A DNA stretch of 64,000 bases from JAEUOS01 sp965279115 (GTDB taxonomy: Bacteria; Pseudomonadota; Gammaproteobacteria; Burkholderiales; JAEUOS01): the NCBI GenBank assembly GCA_965279115.1, contig OZ257137.1, positions 4,340,001 to 4,404,000 of the forward strand, given 5' to 3'. This document shows, piece by piece, positions 28,375-35,544 of the stretch. A model generated the notes under the pieces. That model had not been told where the DNA came from, did no database searches, and worked only from the letters and a program-made list of their open reading frames with translations. Every line of letters starts with the position of its first letter. Position 1 is the stretch's first letter. A program made the translations under genes and the position numbers.

Positions 28375-28647
28375 GGAGTCAATTTCCTTGGCACAGGCCA
28401 GCCCACAGGATAAACGTGGTGCCGGGTGAGTCAAGCCGCCAATGCTTATGGGCGGACTAAACAGGGGATGGTTTCAGGGGGCTCAGATGAAGTTTGCGAC
28501 CGGGCCCGGAGCAAGGCAAAGTTTATCGTATTCCAGGATGTTTCGCGTGCCGATGCCCCCCGCAGCGGGCAATGGCGACTTCCGCTTCGAATTCGGCCCG
28601 CTTGCATCGATTCGCATCACCGCGCCGCCGGAGCCCGAAGCCATCGG

Positions 28648-29676
28648 CTATCGCTTCTGAAGGGAGGCGATTTCGCTGCGCAACGCCTCGAGAATCGCCT
28701 TGCCGTCCGCACCCTTGCCCTTCGCTTTGTCGATCCAGGCCTGTTCCAGGCCACTAGTACGCGACCTGATCTCGGCTACCAGTTGCGGATTCGCGTTGAC
28801 CACCTGGACATTGTTGTCATTGACCGCCTTGACGCCCTTCAGGTCGGCAGCGTCCCAGGCCTTGCCATAACGTCGGGCGAGCGCCTCGCCGGATATCCGG
28901 GAGATGGCGTCACGATCCGCTTGCGATATCTGGTTCCACTTGCGGGGATTGGCGATCATTGCGAAGCTCACGTTGTACAGGCCCCCGGGAATGTAGGTAA
29001 CGTGTTTGATCAGGCGCAACAGGTTGAGTCCGACCGGACTTTCTTTTGGAAGCATCGTTCCGTCGACCGTTCCCGACGATATCAACTCGTAGCTTTCCGA
29101 GGCGGGCTTGAGAACTGCCGTTGCACCGACCGCTTTCGTGACATCGCTCACCACTCCGCTCGCAATGCGCAACTTGAGTCCTTCAAAATCCTTGATGGTG
29201 GTCAGCGGCCTGCGCGTGTTGTAGACCTGTCCGGGTCCATGGGTGAACACACCGAGAGTCACAGTTCCCTTGTGCTCTTCGAACTTCGCAAGCATGCGGT
29301 CGTATACGCGCTGGTAAGCGACGGACATGGCCTCGGCGGAGTCGGCCATGAAGGGCAACTCCACCGCCTCGGCTAGGACGAAGCGGCCAGGCGTATAGCC
29401 GTGGACGATGAACGACACGTCTGCGGTCCCGTCGCGGATGGCGTCGAATGTGCCGGGCGGGCTGGCGACTGGCTTGGACAGGATGCGGCAACTGACGCGT
29501 GACTGGGTGACCGTTTCAATTTCACGGCAGTATGGCACCGTCATTTCCGCGACCAGCGGATGGGTTGCGGGAACCCAGACGCTGACGTCAAGGACGGTCT
29601 GTGAAAGCGCCGGAAAGGAAATTCCCAGCGAAAGAATGGCGAGGGAGATGCACGATCTTGTGTTGAAGTTGATCAT
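28648..29676 (-). CDS. TRAP transporter substrate-binding protein (DctP family)
   Basis: 342 residues from ATG 29676, supported by AGGAGG 9 nt upstream. A signal peptide (residues 1-25, ending PALSQ) precedes a DctP fold. Typical stretches are PVASPPGTFDAIRDGTADV, EGLKLRIASGVVSDVTKAVG and SYELISSGTVDGTMLPKES. These periplasmic proteins bind carboxylates, including aromatic acids, for DctQM permeases; the DctP Arg that pairs with the carboxylate would fall in the KLRIASG strand. No DctQ or DctM gene is in the window, so this is an orphan receptor. It is co-transcribed with the TetR gene 17 nt upstream and divergent from the reductase/ligase operon, so its ligand is probably that pathway's substrate. 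Confidence 0.9.
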   Translation of the reverse strand: MINFNTRSCISLAILSLGISFPALSQTVLDVSVWVPATHPLVAEMTVPYCREIETVTQSRVSCRILSKPVASPPGTFDAIRDGTADVSFIVHGYTPGRFVLAEAVELPFMADSAEAMSVAYQRVYDRMLAKFEEHKGTVTLGVFTHGPGQVYNTRRPLTTIKDFEGLKLRIASGVVSDVTKAVGATAVLKPASESYELISSGTVDGTMLPKESPVGLNLLRLIKHVTYIPGGLYNVSFAMIANPRKWNQISQADRDAISRISGEALARRYGKAWDAADLKGVKAVNDNNVQVVNANPQLVAEIRSRTSGLEQAWIDKAKGKGADGKAILEALRSEIASLQKR

Positions 29677-29693
29677 GATGCTTTTCCTCCTGG

Positions 29694-30383
29694 TCAGGCT
29701 GTGCGCTTGCGGCGCTGGTTTGATGAAACCAGTTTCAGGTCGGGTCGTCCCGCCTCGGGCTTCTGGACAAACAGCCCGGAAACAATGAGTTGTGAGAAGG
29801 ATGATGCAACGGCCTCCAGGCCGAGATCGACGGAAGTGCGTGACCAACGCGCAACCGCATTGCACATGCCGAGAATGGCCAGGACGGAGACCTTGCGGTC
29901 GATGTTTCTGGAGATCATGCCAAGGGTCTGGCCCTCCACCAAAAGCGCCAGCCAGAGTTCTTCGTAGTTGCGGGCCAGGGTGTCGAGCGGACGCCTGACC
30001 GCCGCAGGAAGTTCGCGCCGCTGGAACAGGAAAGCGTGCACGTAGAACTGCCTGTCAAGGAGGGGTTCGAGGTGCGCACGGACCGCGCGTCGCACTTTCT
30101 CTTCTATCGGCAAGTCCGCGACCTGGATCGCTGCAAGGCGCTCGACGAACTGCGTGACGCCGAAGTTGCAGATCGCTTCGAGAATCGCGGCCTTCGAGGG
30201 GAAGTAGTAATAGAGTGCCGCAGGCTTGACACCGCACCGCTCTGCGATCTCGCGCATGCCGGCGCCGTGGTAGCCGCGCTCGGCAAAGACGTCCGCTGCG
30301 ACCCTCATGAATTCATCGCGTCGGGACGACTTTGTGATCGTCCCTGTCTCCGAAATTCCGGTGGCGCGCTTCCTGGTTGACAT
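29694..30383 (-). CDS. TetR/AcrR family transcriptional regulator
   Basis: 229 residues. An N-terminal TetR helix-turn-helix (RRDEFMRVAADVFAERGYHG, then IAERCGVKPAALYYYFPSK) is followed by a helical ligand-binding domain. It is transcribed away from the reductase/ligase operon with a 206-nt shared regulatory region. It is therefore the likely local repressor of both sides, possibly sensing the acid or its CoA ester as related regulators do. Confidence 0.9.
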   Translation of the reverse strand: MSTRKRATGISETGTITKSSRRDEFMRVAADVFAERGYHGAGMREIAERCGVKPAALYYYFPSKAAILEAICNFGVTQFVERLAAIQVADLPIEEKVRRAVRAHLEPLLDRQFYVHAFLFQRRELPAAVRRPLDTLARNYEELWLALLVEGQTLGMISRNIDRKVSVLAILGMCNAVARWSRTSVDLGLEAVASSFSQLIVSGLFVQKPEAGRPDLKLVSSNQRRKRTA

Positions 30384-30441
30384 GAAAAATTAGAACGAAC
30401 GTTAAGTAGCTGCGACAATTTACGTACCTGGACGGCTTGAG

Positions 30442-30457
30442 TCAATTGAATAATTGA
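30442..30457. promoter_or_regulatory. Inverted repeat, candidate TetR operator
   Basis: TCAATT-GAAT-AATTGA is a perfect 6-bp inverted repeat in the divergent intergenic region. It is about 58 nt upstream of the TetR start and 38 nt before a -35 hexamer for the plus-strand operon. A smaller repeat, AACG-AA-CGTT, lies at 30395-30404 next to the TetR start. Either could be the operator. Confidence 0.4.
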
Positions 30458-30494
30458 GGAGTCTGGGCCTAGGTGGAAGCGGATACCTCGCCAA

Positions 30495-30523
30495 TTGACA
30501 TTGTTGAACGAGTGTAATAACTT
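30495..30523 (+). promoter_or_regulatory. Candidate sigma-70 promoter of the reductase/ligase operon
   Basis: A perfect -35 TTGACA (30495-30500) has a weak TAACTT at 17-nt spacing (30518-30523). It predicts a transcript start near 30530. It is preceded by CCAATTGACA, the same 10-mer as in the minus-strand repeat upstream of the sugar transferase. Confidence 0.4.
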
Positions 30524-30589
30524 GCCATCGGTTCCGGGATGGATCGGGTCGCGCAGTGCGGGGCGGCCCCAAAAAATGGCAGGCGGGCT

Positions 30590-31852
30590 ATGGGTTCAAT
30601 TGACGATCTGGAGCGTTTGACGCAGGAGCGGCAACCGCGTAGCGAGGGGCCGTTCCGGCTCAGGGGCGAGATACGTCATGCCAAGGATGAAGCATGCGGT
30701 TTCGAGGTGCTGGACTCCTTCGAGCGGTTCAATCAATCCAACGATATCTACACCCGCGGCCAGTGGGATTCGCGCATACGCTCCGAGAAGGTCCTCAACT
30801 GGTTCAAGGGGATGTTCAGGCCTGGGCTTGGTGCCCGCAATGCCGACGGCTATTCGGTCCGCGATTTCGCGTTGCGCAATGCCGGCTGGATGGGCGCGAA
30901 TCTGACCATTCAGCGCAGCCTCCACCAGGGAAGGGTGGATGGCTTTCTCGACTACATCCAGCCTTACTCGGAGCCGAATCCGGAGAAGGTGCCGGTTGAC
31001 TCCGCGGTCGCGATGAGCGAGGAGATCAAGCGCGTGAGTCGGCTGTTCGGTGCCGACGGGGTTGGAGTCACGCACGCGGACCCGCGCTGGCACTACACGC
31101 ACAGCTTTGCCACGAAGGCGCTGGCCGAAAAGCCGTATTCGATTCCGGAGGGGCTGCCCAACGTGATCGTGATCGTCACGTCCATGCATTACGACGCCGT
31201 CAAGTGCTATCCGTCCGCCACGGCGGGCATCGCGGTCGGGCACGGCTACTCGCGCGACTGCGAACTGGTACAGAGCATCGCGACCTATATTCTCAACTTG
31301 GGTTATCGAGCAATCGCATGTGTCAACGATACTTCGCTCGCGATCCCCTATGCGATAGCCGCGGGTCTCGGCGAGTATGGCCGCAACGGACTGCTGATCA
31401 CCAAGGATTTCGGCCCGCGCGTGCGCATCGGCCGCATCCATACCGACCTCCCGCTCAGCCATGACGAGCCGATCCGCTTCGGGGTACGCGAATTCTGCGA
31501 GTCGACATGCCGTCGTTGCGCAGATGCCTGTCCGCCGAAGGCGATTTCGTTTGGTCCGCCTACCGAGAACATTCCCAACCAGTCATCCGTGATTGGTATC
31601 CGCAAATGGCAAGTGGATGCGGAAAAATGCTTCAAGTTCTGGGTCAACCAGGCCACTGAATGCGGCATCTGCATGCGTGTTTGCCCGTACAACAAGGATA
31701 TCTCCCGCTTCTGGTCGCGCTGGTACTACCGTGCCTGGCAGCGCCTGGCGGCGTCGCCTTTGAAGAAATTGGCGCTCTGGATCGACGTGAAACTCGGTTT
31801 CGGCGAGCGCATGAAACCCAGCCAGTTCTGGCAGAAGTTCCGCTCGAAATGA
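30590..31852 (+). CDS. Reductive dehalogenase-like (RdhA/QueG superfamily) iron-sulfur protein, cytosolic
   Basis: 420 residues from ATG 30590; an in-frame ATG at 30539 has no ribosome site. The C-terminal half has the RdhA signature: AAGLGEYGRNGLLITKDFG with R280, then HTDLPL. A first cluster, C303-x3-C307-x2-C310-x3-C314-P, is followed by a second with C347 and CGICMRVCP (C358, C361, C365), making two Fe-S clusters. No Tat signal and no membrane-anchor gene are seen, so it should be cytosolic. Known RdhA enzymes are corrinoid-dependent and remove halogens, but no corrinoid contact can be proven from sequence. The stop overlaps the next gene (ATGA). It may dehalogenate or otherwise reduce an acyl-CoA or aromatic substrate; that is inference. 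Confidence 0.8.
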   Translation: MGSIDDLERLTQERQPRSEGPFRLRGEIRHAKDEACGFEVLDSFERFNQSNDIYTRGQWDSRIRSEKVLNWFKGMFRPGLGARNADGYSVRDFALRNAGWMGANLTIQRSLHQGRVDGFLDYIQPYSEPNPEKVPVDSAVAMSEEIKRVSRLFGADGVGVTHADPRWHYTHSFATKALAEKPYSIPEGLPNVIVIVTSMHYDAVKCYPSATAGIAVGHGYSRDCELVQSIATYILNLGYRAIACVNDTSLAIPYAIAAGLGEYGRNGLLITKDFGPRVRIGRIHTDLPLSHDEPIRFGVREFCESTCRRCADACPPKAISFGPPTENIPNQSSVIGIRKWQVDAEKCFKFWVNQATECGICMRVCPYNKDISRFWSRWYYRAWQRLAASPLKKLALWIDVKLGFGERMKPSQFWQKFRSK

Positions 31853-33405
31853 ACCTGGTCCGCTGTTTGGCAGCCAACGTGCGCCATCACGGCTCGCGGG
31901 TCGCGATGCTTGACAGTGCGGGTTCCTACACCTGGCGCGAGTTTGGCGAGCGCGTGGCACGCGGTGCTGCCGTACTTGATGGTTTGGGCGTGCGGCGAGG
32001 CGGGCGCCTCGGCATACTCGCCCGCAACGGCTTCCGCAACGAGGAGATCAAGTGGGCGGCATTGTGGTTGGGCGCCATCCCGGTGCCGATCAACTTCCGC
32101 CTTGCTCCCGCCGAGATCGCCCAGATCATCGGGGACGCACGTTGCCTCCATGTGATGGTCGAAACCGCATTTGAGTCGATCATGGAACACCCCGCGTCGG
32201 TCTCGTGGAAGGCGTTTGCGACAGTATTTGGTGACAGTTGCGGTGCGGAGGCGGCCCGCTATGAAAGCATGCTGGCGGAGGCCGCACCGCTGGCGGCCGC
32301 CGACCCCGACGCCGATGCGGAAGCGTTGCTGCTGTTTACCGGCGGCACCACGGGGCGCAGCAAGGGCGTACGCCTGTCGCACACCAACATCCTGTCCAAC
32401 AATCTTGCCTTCGGCCTCGCGGTAGGAGCGCGTCCGGAGCATGTGTACCTGCATGCCGCGCCGATGTTCCATTCCGCCGACCTGTTGGCGCTGGGCTGGA
32501 TGCTGCAGGGCGCCGCCCAGTGCTACCTGCCGGCATTCACCCCTGCGGCATTTCTGGAGGCGATCCGGCGCTACTCGGTGGGTGCGGTGGTCACGGTTCC
32601 GACCATGCTGATCGGCACGGTCGCGAGCCCCGGCTTCGCCGCGGCGGACGTGTCCTCACTTCGGGTGCTGATCTACGGCGCGGCGCCGATGTCGCTGGAA
32701 TGGATCGCGCGGGTCGCCGAGGCGTTTCCGCATGTCGAGCTTTTCAATTGCTATGGCCTGACCGAGACCGCCCCGGACCTGACGATTTTTGACTCCCGGG
32801 ATTTTCGTGCCGCCATCGATCACATGGTCGCCACCGGGGAACGGGGCGGCCGCTTGCTTTCGGTCGGCAAGCCCAACGCACTCAACGAGCTGCGGGTGCT
32901 CGGCCCGGACGGCCGTGAAGTCGGTGTCGGAGAAGCGGGCGAGCTCGTCGCACGGGGTCCCAACATCATGATGGGATACGATGAGCGGCCCGAGGAGACC
33001 GGCGTCGCGCTTCGGAACGGCTGGTTGCATACCGGTGATCTCGCGCGCATCGACCAGGATGGCTATGTCTACCTGCTGGATCGCCTCAAGGACATGGTGA
33101 TAACCGGAGGGGAGAACGTGTATTGCTCGGAGGTTGAAGCGGTGTTGCACCGGCACCCGGCGGTCGCGGAGGCGGCCATAGTGGGTGCGCCGGACGAGCG
33201 GCTTGGGGAGCTCGTGGTTGCGGTGGTGGTCGCCAAACCCGGCGTCACGCCCAACACCGAGGAGATCGCTGCGCATTGCCGGGCATCGCTCGGAGGGTTC
33301 AAGGTGCCGCGACGCATCGTGTTTGTCGACCAGTTGCCCAAGAGCGCGCTTGGCAAGGTACTGAAAGGCGACTTGCGCAAGGCCCAAGCGGAGGCCGCGA
33401 CGTGA
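31849..33405 (+). CDS. AMP-dependent acyl-CoA synthetase (ligase 1)
   Basis: 518 residues from ATG 31849, overlapping the reductase stop by 4 nt. ANL-superfamily motifs: phosphate loop LLLFTGGTTGRSKGVRLS, A5 FNCYGLTETAPDL, A7 WLHTGDLARIDQDGY, the hinge DRLKDMVITGGENVYCSEVE, and the A10 catalytic Lys in LPKSALGKVLKGDLR. It activates a carboxylic acid to acyl-AMP and then acyl-CoA. The TGGTTG variant of the P-loop is shared with ligase 2 in this operon. The substrate is unknown. Its stop overlaps the next gene's GTG. Confidence 0.92.
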   Translation: MNLVRCLAANVRHHGSRVAMLDSAGSYTWREFGERVARGAAVLDGLGVRRGGRLGILARNGFRNEEIKWAALWLGAIPVPINFRLAPAEIAQIIGDARCLHVMVETAFESIMEHPASVSWKAFATVFGDSCGAEAARYESMLAEAAPLAAADPDADAEALLLFTGGTTGRSKGVRLSHTNILSNNLAFGLAVGARPEHVYLHAAPMFHSADLLALGWMLQGAAQCYLPAFTPAAFLEAIRRYSVGAVVTVPTMLIGTVASPGFAAADVSSLRVLIYGAAPMSLEWIARVAEAFPHVELFNCYGLTETAPDLTIFDSRDFRAAIDHMVATGERGGRLLSVGKPNALNELRVLGPDGREVGVGEAGELVARGPNIMMGYDERPEETGVALRNGWLHTGDLARIDQDGYVYLLDRLKDMVITGGENVYCSEVEAVLHRHPAVAEAAIVGAPDERLGELVVAVVVAKPGVTPNTEEIAAHCRASLGGFKVPRRIVFVDQLPKSALGKVLKGDLRKAQAEAAT

Positions 33406-34313
33406 CCACGCTTGCCGAACTGGCGCTGGCTGCGGTCGCGCCCGACAACGAGGCCGCGATCGCCATGGCTCGTGCCGACGAGATCCGCAAGCTCGCGCTT
33501 GGCGCGGGAGTCGATGTGGTCGGCATAGCGCCGGTCGGACGCTGGGATGAATTCGTGCCGCCCGGATACCGGCCGTATGACATCCTGCCTGGCGCCAAAT
33601 CAGTGGTCGTGGTCGGTGTGCGCGGTCCGTCGGCGGGCGCATGGCAATCCTCCGACCATCGCTTGATCGAGATGAATGGTTACGATTTTGCCAATGATCG
33701 GGTGATACATCTCGTCGCTGACCATATTGAAAAAGAGTACGGATTCCAGGCGATCCAGGCGCCCGGCTTGCCGATCGGCGGACATCAGCCTGCGTTTTCC
33801 ATGATGCTGGCGGCCGTGCTCGCGGGTCTTGGCACTCGATCATTCGCGGCCAATATCGTTCTCAATCCCAGGTACGGCCTGCTGTATTACTCGGCGTGCC
33901 TGACCACCCACGAGTTCCCGGCCGATCCGATGCTGGAGCAGGACGTGTGTCCGGCACCGATGTGCGTGCAGGTCTACAAGGCAGGGGGACGAACGCCATG
34001 CCAGGCGGCTTGTCCGTCCGACGAGGGGGGCTGCCTGCATGGCACCATCGGTCCTGACAACCGGATCGAATCCACTTACTATGACCGCGAGCGGTGTGTC
34101 TCCCGCGCCATGAATTTCGGCATCAACAGCTTTCAGAAGGCGCTTGAACAGATCGCCAATGAGGACGACGCGGAGCGTCGGCGCATGATGATCCATTCCG
34201 ATTTCTTCACCCGCTCGGCATCGGCGATCGCCTTTTACAAGGAGTCCGTGGCCCAGTGTTTCGAGTGCATGCGGGTATGCCCGATAGGCCGGGCGGAAAG
34301 GAAGCTCAAATGA
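33402..34313 (+). CDS. QueG/RdhA-like multi-cysteine iron-sulfur protein 1
   Basis: 303 residues from GTG 33402, overlapping the ligase stop. The N-terminal half resembles the substrate/corrinoid-binding part of QueG and RdhA proteins (GAGVDVVGIAPVGRWDEF, then YDILPGAKSVVVVGVR). The C-terminal half has nine conserved cysteines: CPAPMC (183, 188), C200-x3-C204-x6-C211, C232, and CFECMRVCPIG (286, 289, 293). The spacing resembles two 4Fe-4S clusters plus extra cysteines. The next gene is a paralog with the same pattern. Function is unknown; a reductase or electron-donor subunit for the RdhA-like enzyme is an inference. Confidence 0.75.
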   Translation: MTTLAELALAAVAPDNEAAIAMARADEIRKLALGAGVDVVGIAPVGRWDEFVPPGYRPYDILPGAKSVVVVGVRGPSAGAWQSSDHRLIEMNGYDFANDRVIHLVADHIEKEYGFQAIQAPGLPIGGHQPAFSMMLAAVLAGLGTRSFAANIVLNPRYGLLYYSACLTTHEFPADPMLEQDVCPAPMCVQVYKAGGRTPCQAACPSDEGGCLHGTIGPDNRIESTYYDRERCVSRAMNFGINSFQKALEQIANEDDAERRRMMIHSDFFTRSASAIAFYKESVAQCFECMRVCPIGRAERKLK

Positions 34314-35176
34314 GCGCGGCTGACCTTGATCTCATGCTCGCCTGTCGGGGTGAACTCGACGAACTCGCGCGCAAGGCGGGAGCGGTGGTTTGCGGGGTTG
34401 CGGATGCCAACGCCTTCGACGCAGCGATGGAAGGGCAGCGACCGGGGGAGTTGTTGCCCGGATGCAAGGCGGTGTTCGTGCTGGGCGGCGCGCAACCACG
34501 CGCAGGCGACTGGAAGAGTCCGTCCTATCGGCACATGGAAACCACGTCCACCTCGGATCGCGTTACCGCCATGGGGAACCGCATCGCACAGCATATCGAG
34601 CGCCGCTTCGGCCACTACGCGGTGACCATACCGCCCGGGGTCGATCGCGCCAGGCGACCCTTCCTCAATATCGCACTGGCTGCGGAACTGGCCGGCTGTG
34701 GTTCCGCCAGCCTGGCTGGTCCGGTGCTGCATCCGGAGCACGGCTTCATGTATTACACGGCGGTCCTGACCACCTTGCCGCTTCCGGCGGACGGGCCGCT
34801 GGCCGAACCGGCCTGCCCGGCGCCTGAGTGCGTTTCAATGTGGGAAGAGGCCGGCACCACACCGTGCATGGCCACTTGCCCGATTGACGAGGGTGGCTGC
34901 CTCGGCGGCAGCTTGGAAGGCGGGCGCATCAAGGATCGCCGCTACGACGTGGCGCGATGCACGACGCGTGTGCACACCTCGTTCATTCCGGGCTTCCAGA
35001 AGGCGCTGGAAGCGGTTTTCGACGAACCGGAAAAGGAGAAGCGCAAGATGATCCTCTATTCCACGCAGTTCACCCGCACGCTCTGGTCGATGTCGTACTC
35101 CAATGTGAGCCAGGGGCAGTGCTTTGAATGCATGCGCGCCTGCCCCGTGGGGGCAAAAAAGCGCGAGCTTCGCTAG
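34310..35176 (+). CDS. QueG/RdhA-like multi-cysteine iron-sulfur protein 2
   Basis: 288 residues from ATG 34310, overlapping the preceding stop by 4 nt. It is the paralog of the gene before it and shares the core layout: GAVVCGVADANAFD, PGCKAVFVLGGAQP, then CPAPEC (169, 174), C186-x3-C190-x6-C197, C217 and CFECMRACPVG (271, 274, 278). All nine cysteines line up, while the N-terminus is shorter and more divergent. Two tandem, coupled paralogs suggest a heterodimer or two successive steps. No known family assignment closer than epoxyqueuosine-reductase/RdhA-like Fe-S proteins can be made by eye. Confidence 0.75.
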   Translation: MSAADLDLMLACRGELDELARKAGAVVCGVADANAFDAAMEGQRPGELLPGCKAVFVLGGAQPRAGDWKSPSYRHMETTSTSDRVTAMGNRIAQHIERRFGHYAVTIPPGVDRARRPFLNIALAAELAGCGSASLAGPVLHPEHGFMYYTAVLTTLPLPADGPLAEPACPAPECVSMWEEAGTTPCMATCPIDEGGCLGGSLEGGRIKDRRYDVARCTTRVHTSFIPGFQKALEAVFDEPEKEKRKMILYSTQFTRTLWSMSYSNVSQGQCFECMRACPVGAKKRELR

Positions 35177-35186
35177 GAGGGCACGC

Positions 35187-35531
35187 ATGGCGTTCTATTT
35201 TGTCGATCCAGACGTTTACAGGCAATACAAGGATCGCGTGCTTGCGATGTCGCAAGCGATCCAGATCAACTATCCCGAGCATTTGCCGCCGGACAAGCGG
35301 CAGCCGGGTTTCTCCGACCGCCAGATTGCCGAAAAGCTGGGTATTGAAGAGCGGGTGGTGCGGGAAATCCGCTGTGTGGCGGAACGCGAGTACTACCCGG
35401 TTGATGAATGGGAGCGGGCGCTTGAGTTCAAGGACCGCGCCTGCAAGGGCTATGCCGCCAATGGTGTGGCCTATGCGACAAAGAAGTACATCGATCGAGC
35501 CAAGGCGGCCAAGGCTTCCGGATCCACTTGA
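35187..35531 (+). CDS. Small helix-turn-helix-like protein of unknown function
   Basis: 114 residues from ATG 35187, with a perfect AGGAGG 6 nt upstream. The middle contains FSDRQIAEKLGIEERVVREI, which reads as a helix-turn-helix. The N-terminus is MAFYFVDPDVYRQYKDRV and the C-terminus is basic (KKYIDRAKAAKASGST). It has no cysteines and no membrane segment. It lies 10 nt after the second Fe-S protein and 13 nt before ligase 2, so it belongs to the operon. It might be a regulator or a small subunit; no family was recognised. Confidence 0.7.
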   Translation: MAFYFVDPDVYRQYKDRVLAMSQAIQINYPEHLPPDKRQPGFSDRQIAEKLGIEERVVREIRCVAEREYYPVDEWERALEFKDRACKGYAANGVAYATKKYIDRAKAAKASGST

Positions 35532-35544
35532 CGGGAGACAGTCG

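Noticed and set aside
28442..28660. A 72-codon plus frame between ferredoxin and the TRAP receptor
   Set aside because: No ribosome site, no recognisable motif and it overlaps the end of the minus-strand dctP-like gene.
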